A stretch of DNA of 64,000 nt, taken from positions 62,001-126,000 of the forward strand of contig OZ025799.1 of assembly GCA_964019425.1 (NCBI GenBank), read 5' to 3'. The position numbers and the translations under genes are program-made. This document shows positions 30,266-41,470 of this stretch, in pieces; within the stretch, counting starts at the first letter, position 1, and the number at the start of each line of letters is the position of its first letter. Source of the DNA: Flectonema sp. DT1601. Taxonomy: Eukaryota; Euglenozoa; Diplonemea; Diplonemida; Diplonemidae. The notes under the pieces were generated by a model that ran no database searches, was not told the origin of the DNA, and saw only the letters and a list, made by a program, of their open reading frames with translations.

Positions 30266-31213
30266 CTACGTCATCGTTGCCCCAGCATGAGGATGCTTAA
30301 TCATTTTCTGAACGATAACATTACCAGAATACCCGCAACCAACAGTACTGTGATAAGTCGACGCAATATCTCCTGGGGAATGTCCAAGAAATGGATACCC
30401 ACGTGACTTCATTTCTAATTCATGTTGAGCGAATAGGCACCCCGCACAAGGAGCTAAGAAGAGGTACGCAATTTCTTCAAGTTCTGGTGTTCTGCACATA
30501 CATTCACCGCAAAATCTGCAGGGGGCGCTTACTTGCATTAGAGTGGTATCAACACAATTGTCTTCCAGCTGGTAGTGCGCCTTTATCATCCATCGGTTCG
30601 CTCGTAATGCGCACATTGGAAATAACAAGGATTCTAAACACATGCAGCAATCTTCGTGTCCGTCTGTGAAAGTTTGGTTACATAGGAGTGTGAATTTCGT
30701 ACCCCAAAGACCTGCACAGCACTCGTAATTCTTGTCATTATCAAGGAGGAGCTGCTTGCGTTCTTGGCAAATCAAAAAGACGCTAATTGGATACAGATAT
30801 CCACCAAGACAGTTTAAACATGACCAAGGGCAGTCTCTTGACCACGAACACCAAGGGCCTAGTTTGTGTGTAGTGGCCCAAGGTTCTTGTCCAAGGCTAT
30901 CCTTTGTTGTTTTATTTTCTCTCGTTGGTGCAGCTCTGTGAACTATTTTACCCTTTCCTACTAGTGGGTACCAGAATTCTTTACTACGGTATTCTGGAGG
31001 CCATCTTCCACCTGGGGATGGCCAAGGACCGGTTTCTCCCTGTACTGCATCTTTCACATAGTTAAGTGCTGCATTCTGCATCGTTTCAGCCTTACCTTTT
31101 ACGTCATCAACCTTTGATGAAATTGCACTCATGAATCCTCCCTTTTTAGATGCTCCCTGCTCAGGTACAACTCCTGCACCAGACCCGAACTCAACCTGCT
31201 GGTTGTCTCCCAT
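30266..31213 (-). CDS. Cys-rich PLAC8-like protein
   Basis: The 315-aa protein starts MGDNQQVEFG and has a charged N-terminal ~110 residues. It then has three Cys-rich, hydrophobic blocks: CPWSCLNCLGGYLYPISVF, HEDCCMCLESLLFPMC and LAPCAGCLFAQHELEMKSRG. The last resembles the C-terminal 'C-x-x-C…Q-E-L/R-x-x-K' ending of PLAC8 (Cys-rich transmembrane) proteins, and the arrangement with short hydrophobic stretches fits that family. About 22 Cys fall in the last 200 residues. The family assignment is my inference; related proteins are linked to metal handling or cell-size control in other organisms, which does not transfer here. A T-rich tract ending GTCAG precedes the ATG by 16 nt. Confidence 0.75.
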   Translation of the reverse strand: MGDNQQVEFGSGAGVVPEQGASKKGGFMSAISSKVDDVKGKAETMQNAALNYVKDAVQGETGPWPSPGGRWPPEYRSKEFWYPLVGKGKIVHRAAPTRENKTTKDSLGQEPWATTHKLGPWCSWSRDCPWSCLNCLGGYLYPISVFLICQERKQLLLDNDKNYECCAGLWGTKFTLLCNQTFTDGHEDCCMCLESLLFPMCALRANRWMIKAHYQLEDNCVDTTLMQVSAPCRFCGECMCRTPELEEIAYLFLAPCAGCLFAQHELEMKSRGYPFLGHSPGDIASTYHSTVGCGYSGNVIVQKMIKHPHAGATMT

Positions 31214-31229
31214 TTTGTTGCGCTTCTCA

Positions 31230-31246
31230 CTGACAACATAAAAAAG
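31230..31246 (-). promoter_or_regulatory. Candidate trans-splice acceptor for the PLAC8-like gene
   Basis: The coding-strand tract CTTTTTTATGTTGTCAG ends 16 nt before the ATG at 31213. Confidence 0.5.
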
Positions 31247-31461
31247 TTTATATTCCGCAACAACAATACGAAGTAACGAACGAGTAGTTAGCTCGTTTAA
31301 AAAAAAGGATCGGAGGGAATAATAATATTAAATTAAAAATAGCAAAGTTAGTATTAGAAGTTAGTATTAGCGGGGTTATCACATATAAATAATCAATCTT
31401 AGGATAATTATATGGATTAAAAATATTTTTATTTATTTATTTATTAAATAAAGAATACTTC

Positions 31462-33345
31462 AGGCACTAAGGCTGAGAAGAGTAGTGTATTGATAACTTT
31501 TTAAACAAGCAAAGGTAAAGGCCAATTCCAATTCGGAAAATTTGGCTTCTTCAAACTCAAATTCAAAAAGCATCAATAACCCACTCTTGAATTAAAAAAC
31601 TGAAACACTAAAGTATTCAACTCACTACAAAAAATGAAAATCCTCGACAACCAATGTGCCGTTATTTAGTAAACAAAGCAAAAGACTGCTGGACATAAAA
31701 TAAAACAAATGATGAATGATACTACTTTACAATCACCTGTAGGGATCCTACCAAAACCTCATGAAAAAAGAATTGATACCCCGCAAGTGAGCCGCTAATT
31801 ACGTTATGGAGAGAACAGAAATAGGGAGGAAGCAGGAAATCTTTTTCCCCAAATGATCAGAGAACACTAGGCACTAAGGCTGAGAAGAGTAGTGTGTTGA
31901 TAACTTTTTAAACAAGCAAAGGTAAAGGCCAATTCCAATTAGGAAGTTTGGCTCCTTCAAACTCAAATTCAAAAAGCATCAATAACCCACTCTTGAATTA
32001 AAAAACTGAAACACTAAAGTATGAGGAGGGATCATACAAAACATGAAAAAAGAAATTGATACGCGAGGCGTGGGGCAACCACCCAGCCACCAGTTACGTT
32101 ATGATAGATAGGTAGATAAGGAAGTCCATGTGCATCGCTGATACAGCAAACTAAAGAGCATCGGGTTTACTCTCCAGGCTACAGCAATGTAATTAGACCC
32201 AATCTCATTAGGATTGTTATATATAGCTTCGGCTGACGGGGCATAATGAACACGGTATGCCTATTGTCAGCTTTCCACCTTTGTCCGATTGTTGTCAGGA
32301 AATGATATGAGGATAACTATAGAGAAAAAAAATAAAAGTAAATAATATAGAGAGAACAGAAATAGGGAGGAAGCAGGAAATCTTTTTCCCCAAATGATCA
32401 GAGAACACTAGCCGCTAAGGCTGAGAAGAGTAGTGTGTTGATAACTTTTTAAACAAGCAAAGGTAAAGGCCGTTTGGCTTCTTCAAACTCAAATTCAAAA
32501 AACATCAATAACCCACTCTTGAGATAAAAAAAGATTTAGAAAAACTGAAACACTAAAGTATTCAGGTATAATAATATTAATAATTCCCTCCTGGGAAGAC
32601 CTCTACAAAAAAGGAAAATCCTCGAAAACCAATGTGCCGTTATTTAGTAAACAAAGTAAAAGACTGCCGCTAATTACGTTATGGAGAGGACAGAAACGGG
32701 GAGGAAGCAGGAAATCTTTTTCCCCAAATGATCAGAGAACACTAGCCGCTAAGGCTGAGAAGAGTAGTGTGTTGATAACTTTTTAAACAAGCAAAGGTAA
32801 AGCAGTTTGGCTTCTTCAAACTCAAATTCAAAAAGCATCAATAACCCACTCTTGAGATAAAAAAAAAATTAGAAAAACTGAAACACTAAAGTATTCAGGT
32901 ATAATAATATTAATAATTCCCTCCTGGGAAGACCTCTACAAAAAAGGAAAATCCTCGAAAACCAATGTGCCGTTATTTAGTAAACAAAGTAAAAGACTGC
33001 CGCTAATTACGTTATGGAGAGGACAGAAACGGGGAGGAAGCAGGAAATCTTTTTCCCCAAATGATCAGAGAACACTAGCCGCTAAGGCTGAGAAGAGTAG
33101 TGTGTTGATAACTTTTTAAACAAGCAAAGGTAAAGCAGTTTGGCTTCTTCAAACTCAAATTCAAAAAGCATCAATAACCCACTCTTGAGATAAAAAAAAA
33201 ATTAGAAAAACTGAAACACTAAAGTATTCAGGTATAAATAATAATATTAATAATTCCCTCCTGGGAAGACTTGCTCAGCTCACTACAAAAAGGAAAATCC
33301 TCGACAACCAATGTGCCGTTATTTAGTAAACAAAGTAAAAGACTG
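31462..33345. repeat. Non-coding direct-repeat field, five degenerate units
   Basis: A core starting GGCTGAGAAGAGTAGTGT occurs at 31471, 31878, 32419, 32753 and 33086, so spacings are 407, 541, 334 and 333 nt. Each core is followed by AACTTTTTAAACAAGCAAAG, a CTTCAAACTCAAATTC element and ATCAATAACCCACTCTTGA. Blocks such as AGGAAGCAGGAAATCTTTTT and CCGTTATTTAGTAAACAAAG recur at matching offsets. The last two units are nearly identical; the first two are shuffled and one carries a unique insert (about 32050-32340). No open frame, terminal inverted repeat or tail marks it as a known transposon class. It lies between two same-strand genes. Confidence 0.85.
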
Positions 33346-33469
33346 CTGAATGTAATTTAACAAACACACTTTGTCCAATTAATTTATCGTAAAAATAAAA
33401 CAACACAGATTAATTTTGTAAGTAAGAATACCCAAAATCATCATAGTCATTGTGATATAGAATTGTTAT

Positions 33470-36400
33470 TTAGTTTCGAGCACGTACATCACTAGCATTT
33501 GCTAGATAATTCTGAGCCGCCCTGTCCAACGCTGACCCGATATAATGGTGAGTCATTCCTCTAATTGACACTAATGAAGGAATACAATGTCTCGCGTGAA
33601 TGTTATTAAATATGTCACAGATGTATTGATAATATTCTTTCGGATATAAACACTCTCCATTCCAAACTTTGAGCCACGTAAAAACTTCGGGCGAAGGTGC
33701 AGGAGAAGTGTAGAGGAAACCAAACTTAAAGGACAGCTTCTTCAAGAATGGAGTTGCTTCGTGTTTTAGTATACAACTGAGGATACCATTGGCTTCCCTG
33801 TCAGATAACAACAAGAATTCAGATCCAGAATCTGTGTTGTACTGCAAGTAACCAGTCGCGATAGCATTCTCTTTGGAATTGTCAGCGGTAGTATCGAACC
33901 AGTTATGGGTGGCATATATTTTGTTTTGTGGACTGCACCATTTTAGTTTACCGAGAATCTCCAGAGAATTCATTTCTGTTAATGATATCCATCTCCAAGT
34001 GCTTAATACTGATGTTGTGTTTAATATTAAAGAGTAATCCCACCTTTTTTCCTTCTTCGCAACCTCTTCGAGGAGTTCAACGCTGACCTCTTTTTCTTGT
34101 TCTTCTTCTCTTGCGATTTCCTTTTCACACTCCGCATCAGCGGTAGATATCTTCAGACTTACACCTTCTCCCAGTTCGATGCACTTCTCCTTTATGAGGG
34201 TCACGTCCTCAGTAGGCTCCGTGATCAATGACACGGCATTTAAAGCAAACTTGCTAATTAACTCACTCTTTTGTGAACCGCTGTACATAGTTGTTAGAGA
34301 CCAGTCATCATATTGAACGGCTTCATTCTGATTATGTTTTACTTTGTGATGATGAAGACCAGACATAAACCATTCGCTTAACCCTCCAGTGATGCTGGTG
34401 CATGTGTTCTCAACTACCCATTGTAAGATGTCTTTAATATCTGTAGTCATTTGTTTCTTAGGAAGTTTGAGACTCACTTCTCTGGGTACTAAAATAGATA
34501 TCTTTTGCTCTGATCCAAGCTGACGAAGTCTACCAGCTCCCTGCATGAATTTATCTTTGAGGAGTCCCTTACCGAGGGTTTGGGCAGCCCGAGCGTTGAT
34601 GTTAAGTTTCATATCTGATCCAATGCATCGAGCTTCGTCAAATATTACAAAGCAATCACTGTCATTTAGTGATGATTCTAATTTAGAAAAGATTCTATTA
34701 TTCTCACGGAGGTTCATTACAACCCATCCGTCGTTAGCAAAGTACATCACACCTTTCTTATAGGATTGATGAGTAGTAATCAAATCAGCAATCTTCAGTG
34801 CGCAGTTCTTAAGATCACCAGCTTCAGCAAGTAGGCACCCCGTGTCAATGATGGCATCCATTTTTTCATTAACTGCGATTGTTATGCAGTCTTCCCAGAT
34901 GTTAGTATTTCCATTCATATGAATAATGGTTGATGCATGTTTAATAATCCGATCGATCATTAATCCATTCGTTGCTCTTACACTGTCAATTGCTGGTTCA
35001 CGCTGCTCAATATAAAGTGGTAGAAGTTGAGCTGTGTCATTCGTTCCACTGAAGCCAATTGTTGGACGGTGCGCAACCAAGTCCCAAGGTGAACATGTCA
35101 GTCTCGAAGGGTATGATATGGTGTCGTGAGGGTACACCATATTTAACAAGAAAAAGTTGATTGTTTCCTTGCAATACGCAAAGACTTCGAAGCAGTACTG
35201 CGACTGCACCTCATTAGAGAGGTCTAACTTTCCTATCGAATCAATAGTATTGAATTTATCATCATTTTCGTATTGTGGCCTAACACTCTCTAACCATGCA
35301 CGATAAACACCATCCTTCCTTCCTTGAGGAAGTTCAAGGAGTCCCTTTAAAGACTCAATTAGCTCTTTAAATTCTAGACCTCGCTGGTACATTGCCAGCT
35401 GGGTTAATAGAATTTGAACATCTGGGTGACAGAATTCACTTCGCTCATGTGGGATTCCCGCAGCGATATAAGGCACAGCAACCCTCTTTGATCTCTTCTT
35501 AGACATTCCGTACTGAACAGAATGCCTCAGGGTGAGGCAGTGGTGTAGAACACCGTGGGTCACAAGACCTCTCAACATAGTCATCTTGTGTCTTTCATTG
35601 GAATCTTGAAATAAATACAATTCCTTTTGAGGAGAGAGCTTATTAGGAGAGAGCACAAAGGACTTCAGTTCCCGATGACGATTCTTGTAGACGTCATTAA
35701 GTACCCAAGCTAGAGTGTCTGGTGGATTACTGAGCAGGGAATCCACTAGGCAGCTATACAGCTCTTCAGCCTTCTTACTGCTGCTGTCTATGATTCGAAT
35801 ACTCGGTTTCGTAACGGCAAAGTTTGGGTCCGCTAGGAGCTTTTTGATTTTTTTTGACGGATTCTCACACAGAGTCAGTGTCACACACTGAATAATCTCT
35901 GCGCGAAGGAACCACTCCGTCAATGGTTGTGGACTACCAGTTGCGTACACGATGTGATACTTGTGATTGCAAATGGTGTCCGACTCGTCGAGGATGAGTA
36001 CCTCGTTGGAGGTTTGAGCTGGTGACAAATCAATTTTATTATTATTTTCGGTAGTGCGACCTTCCTGAATCCAAAGTTCTAGCGACAAACGGTGCTCTGG
36101 CGACCCCACCCACATCCCAACACCATCGGACTTAATACCAGCAGCTCTCATTTTAACTGCAGCATTGTGGGGTAGTGACAAGTCTGTTTGATATTTTGTA
36201 GTTATCGTAGTTAGAAGTGAAGACCAATTCAAAATAAAAATTAACATCCGACACTTCTAAAGAAAAGGAGTTTAGAAAACAATAAATAACAAACCTCTCT
36301 GAAAGGGTTCCTCAAAGATTGGAATCTGCTGAGGTCCATCTTGCAGTGATTTCCTAAAATAACTCTTCGCTTCCGATAGCAACGGTCGGAGGATTACAAC

Positions 36401-39400
36401 TCTCGGAATTCGAATTCCTTTCGAAATGTAGTCGAGTACCAACATTGGTATTACTACTCTTGTTTTACCTGATCCCATATTTAGTTGAGAAACAGTGTTG
36501 GGGTTCGATAATAAGAATTTCGCGAGTTGGTATTGTGCGTTTCGTATTTGAATCTGCGAGTCAGCTTCGAAGCAAAGCCAACGCGGGTAGTCACACGATT
36601 TCCACTCTCTGAATGTCTCGATTTCTATGATCAGTTTTTGCATATTATTTATGTTTTTGAAATGCAAAATTCGCTTCAGCTTTCCTTCCAACACCAGCAG
36701 CTCCAGATACCCTTGAGCGGCATCTTGCAGGGAATTCTTTTCCGTTTCCTTGAGAACATCACTAGTACAAGATTCGATTGAATTATAAGCAAGTTTAAAT
36801 ATCCTCTCTTTGGTGTCATCCTCAAGTAGACTTGCTGAAATCAACAGCGACACTGCAGGAGTTCGTTTTCTCGCAAGGGTCATGTTGTTTGTGAAGATTG
36901 CGGTTTCCAAGTTTGAAAGTTTCTCCGATACTTGCCGCATGAAGATATCTACGACGATTTCTATACCGTCAGGGTTGCTTAATTCGTTTTCATTTTTTAA
37001 TGTGGCCCTATAGCTTCCCCAACTTTCCTGAAGCTGGGAGATCATTACCTTTTTCAGATAATTATCTGCTCGCAGGTCTGGCAGCGGGAATTGGTCATCT
37101 TCCCCAGCATTGTTTGCCTTGTTTCTCAGTAATTGGTTCAGTAAGCACTTCTCGCAATCGGAAACATAACGTTTGGCTTCAGAGGCAAGACCCGATATGT
37201 TTGAGTCAAATTCAATATTGCTCATTGGCAGGCAGTAAAAGTCCTCAACAACACCTGCATCACATTGTAATTTGTTTGTGAGAGTGTCAAGCTGCACGGG
37301 ATACTTGTCTACATCCCACAGGAACTTTCTCTTTGAGGTTTCGGAAAAGAAAGACCAGGCCAACCGTACTAACTCAGAGTTTCCACTACCGCATTTAACG
37401 ATGTTATCAAGTCTCTGTAGTTCCTCATCATTTAGTGGACATCCAACAGTACATCTCTTAAGTAATTTAATAGCGTATTGATATCCATTAGTCACTCTTG
37501 GAATAATCTCATACGGTATTCCAAATTGAGCATAGAGAGCTACAAGATGCATCCTTGAAGCTAATGATTGTCCTTTTGGTAAGGAGTGATGGTAAGAATA
37601 CGTGAAGAATTTAATTTTAGCATCACTCTCGGTAGGGATGCTCACTCCGTAATTAGAAACTGACCCATCCGGTACGATCAGTTGGTTGGGAGACAATTCC
37701 GTGTTGGAATCTATCTCGCGGTTGAGGAGAATACAATTCTTCAGCAGCGGCAAGTCATCCACGTGTTGCTTACTGCTTAGAACATAACCACTGTGACAAG
37801 CTTCTCGTATGATATCAGGAATTTGTTTGTCGACAAAGAAAGACAACCCGTATCGGGGAAGCCGTACAGTAAGTACACCGGTATTCTTGTCGCACATGTT
37901 GTGAATGAGCTTCCAGTTTTCGAGTCGAGTGAAAATTGCTTGAAGTTCCTTTGATATTGATACAAAATAAGCATCACCTTCCCTCAACTCTCCATTCGCA
38001 TACCCAACATACTTCGGTTCGTTGCAGAGATCATCAAAGGTGAGAGACTTGAACTTTACTTTAATCGTATCTTCACAAATCCAGTGGCTGTGTAATTCAA
38101 GAGGAATAAGTGGAATACCAGGAATACGAGACTTTATTTCATCAGGCGAGACTAGTCTTTCCCAGGATCCATCATGCTTGGTTTTGCAGATGACTTGCTT
38201 AGTTTCCGTTATCATAAAACTGTAGTGACGTTCATTAATAGGATGAGTTGTGGAGTATAGCCCGACAGTATTATTGGTATCCACTTCAAAGTTACGACTC
38301 CCAAACACTCTCTTGTACAACTTGTCATCAGTAATAGAATTAGGTAGACATCCTGGAGGGTTGCCATTCTTGAGGACCGTACCATCGAATGTGTTGATAA
38401 AATAATGATCATTATTAACATAACATTCAAAACAATAGTTAAAATCAATACCATCCTTCTTCATCTCAATTCCCCTCCAGTGAAGTTCGTATTCAGCACA
38501 CTCAGGGAAGACTCGTGAGACACCGTGAGTTAGGATTTCGCCTACCTCACTAGCATAATGTGCTACCTCGCGTATCTGTAAACTAGAAGTGAATTCAACT
38601 GTGGCATCTGGGCGGTCTTTATTCGTGTTAGACTTCCATCTGTAAGTTGTTAACTTTTCAAGGAATTCTTTTATCTGTTCCTTTCTCAAAGATGAATAAC
38701 TGTAAGCAGATATTGACAGCGACAACATATCTGCTTCTGAAGCTCGAAGTTTATAAGTTTGGCTGTGCATGCCTTTCCTTTTAATTTCCTTGTTAGTTAC
38801 ACCTTCGGCGACAGCTGCCCATTCCATCGCTGTTTTCGATAATTCATCCACTAGATCTGTAGATGAGTATTGTGAGAAGTGAGTTACTATTCCGCGTAAC
38901 AGTGGGAATAAGGTTCTGTTACGCGGAGCCGGTCTGATTATTTCCAACATTCGCTGCGTGCTTTCGAATAGGGAACTGCGTAACTCCGAATTCTGCTCGT
39001 AATCACTCCTCCAAATCAGTCTCCCAGTGCTGGCTTTTACTTCACCGAGGTGGTAAATTGCGTGCAGCATTGTCTTTTGAATGTCCTCATCGGCTAATTC
39101 AACCAAACTCCCGACTGACTTTTCAATACTGGCTGCGACTTTACGTATCTGCAACATTGGGAACGATCGCAAGCTTCCGAAGTTAAGGAATCCTGGCTTA
39201 TCCATTCCAACAGGAGGACGTTTAGCATAAATTATATTCCCTCTGTCAGTTTCGTTTTCGGTCAAAGAAGGGCATCGTACTGCCCACTGGAGAGACTTAT
39301 TAATAAGTTTCGGAGTAAAAGCCTCCATGTAGTCCTCCCGATTGTAGCAGAACGGGTTGCTTCCATCATCGTAGGCAACAGCAAAGCCTGCAATGAGATA

Positions 39401-41430
39401 GAATGTGCATAGGTCAACAACTTCCCTCAAACTACGTATTTCGAATATCGTACTAGGGCCTGAACGGGAAGGAGGTTTCCTATTTCCCGGAAGAAATAAA
39501 GATAAACCTGTGGGTGAGCAATCCCAAGAACACCTGCTCCACCTGCGCGTAAAGTTAGTGAAGTCATCGCAATTCTGAAGCTGGTTACGATTCTTGCCGA
39601 GAATTGCATAGCAGTGAAATGCATACGTAGCGAGGTTGCGTAGCTCACTCGGCATATTATAGAAGAATACTATTCCCCGAGCTTCCTTATTATTCAGAGG
39701 AAGAAGTGACTTCAAACTCGAGGGTGGCACTAGTAATCTCGCAAGAGATGCATTTATGTTCTGATAGCCGTAATCATGTTCAATATTTCTATTATATGTA
39801 CTGTCGTAATTGGCTATGTATTCTGCACGCTGCCTTTCTAATTGGCGGTATCTCATCTTTTGATCTTCAACAGTAGACCAAAACTGTTGCTGCCGTTGTG
39901 ATACAGCATTCCTCTCTTCCTGTAGTGTGCGGGTGAGCAAGGGCGATCCCCGCACAAACTCATCTGCAAAAGAAAGTGTCCCTTCAGTAGATGTGCTATC
40001 GCAATAAAACAACCGTTTTGCCTTTGGAGTTGTAAAGGCTGCAACGTACTTGGCTATTTCTACTACACAATCTCGCATCTGTTTCCTAGATAACACCAAA
40101 CACTCCAAATGTGTAACATCCACAGCAACACCATATTCCCTGACTAACTCGTGAGTGTCTACGGCCAGCCTGTTTTGTTTCTTTTCGTCAATCAAGATAT
40201 CAGAAACCATGTCGAAAGCTTAATAATAAAATAATTTGATAAGCTCACATACCTGTGCAATACACAGTACCCCATCCACACAACAACAACGACAGACGAT
40301 TCCCATTCTTCCTTCGGAAGCTGGTGCGCACCAACGCGATCGTTACTTTTTGTTTGGTAAGAATATATGTACTCCATTGCAACGCGGCATGTGTCGCTCG
40401 TCGGTGGGTTCGGTGCCACTAAAGCATTAAACAGAAAAGACTCTATCTGCATGCAATGATAGAAAGAACTACCTCCCAACAACTTGCCAGAGTTCAACAA
40501 AGCTGTGTTTCTAATTGCTTCTGGCGTTCGGCTGCCTTGGTGGGTGATCTCATGGAGTTTCAATCCTGACACAAGGAGAGTTTTGGTTTCCTGCCTGTTT
40601 GCTATATTGCAGTTGCCTACATTATTGTAATCGACGTAAAGTTGTTTCATTTCCTCTCCTTTTTGTCGGAGGTATTTGGCAGTCTCGCGAAAGTCATATT
40701 TGCTTCCCACCTCAGAAAGCAGAGTGTAACTGTATTGCGACACAAAATGCAGTAAATCAGTGTATGTTGATAAAGGTCTCCCTTCGATATCCTGTGAGGT
40801 ATTTTCAAGCTTCCAGAGCAAGAAGGACACAACAATCTTACGTACTTCGATCGGTGGTAACGAGTTGTGGAAGTGGAGTTGGCTCACAGTTTTCACCAGT
40901 GCTTCCAACAGACGCAGCGGTGTGCCTTCGCCAACTTTCTGGGTTGTATTTGCGGAATGCCTAACTTTTGGAACTTTTGGCTCTGTGTTTGGTACGGTAG
41001 TCTTCACAAGATGCACAGCCTCTTGTGCAACCCGTTGCACAAACTCTGCTGTTTCGACGTTAAAATAACCATCCGCTGCTGACATAACCCCTCTAAACAT
41101 AGCTTCAAATCGACTAACTTCCCCACCATCGATATCTAGCTCGCCACAAGGGAAGAAACCAGTACTGGAAGAGGACGTTGTGATAACAATGAAGTTAACG
41201 ATATCTCCTTCAGGAGGTCGGTAATATGCTACAATGCATCTGCTACGAGCTGATCCCAACAGTTTGATATCATTACTCTCTCCTCTCAACACATCGTTCA
41301 CTAACTTCGCGCAGCGGTTTTCCTCTGGTGTTGTCTTCATCGGAGAATCGTAAACCTCATCATTGCTCTCAATTGCTGAAACGTATTTTCTGAATTCATC
41401 TTTCAGTAATTCGAAAGAATAGCCCTTCAT
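33470..41430 (-). CDS. DUF3638/DUF3645-type giant helicase-like protein, three exons
   Basis: Exons 41430-40253, 40169-36295 and 36183-33470 join to 7767 nt, coding 2588 aa with frame kept throughout. Residues about 1620-1640 contain QLNMGSGKTRVVIPML, a Walker A/helicase motif I typical of the DUF3638 family. About residue 1747 is LILDESD (DExD-like motif II), and near 2215-2240 are FDEARCIGSDMKL and KDKFMQGAGRLRQLG, matching the conserved motif V/VI-like block of this family. Exon junction 2/3 restores PFQRDLSLP, close to the family's PFSRDL. The rest is alpha-helical with no recognised domain. The family is known from fungi, oomycetes and other protists, with no firm function. It resembles a degenerate SF2 ATPase. 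Start: the ATG 25 nt after a TTTTCCCTCACTCAG acceptor. Confidence 0.9.
36184..36294 (-). other. Cis-intron, 111 nt, in DUF3638 gene
   Basis: Donor AGAG|GTTTGT; acceptor TATCAAACAG; a TTCTAACTAC branch-like motif lies about 30 nt upstream of the acceptor. Splicing rebuilds the family motif PFQRDL, which is strong independent support. Confidence 0.85.
40170..40252 (-). other. Cis-intron, 83 nt, in DUF3638 gene
   Basis: Donor CACAG|GTATGT; acceptor AAGAAACAAAACAG. It joins phase 2 correctly, and the total spliced length is divisible by three only with this and the other intron removed. Confidence 0.7.
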
Positions 41431-41454
41431 CACAACTTTATTATTTCGTAAAAT

Positions 41455-41470
41455 CTGAGTGAGGGAAAAG
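41455..41470 (-). promoter_or_regulatory. Candidate trans-splice acceptor for the DUF3638 gene
   Basis: The coding-strand tract CTTTTCCCTCACTCAG ends about 25 nt before the ATG at 41430 and excludes the upstream non-ATG extension of the frame. Confidence 0.55.
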
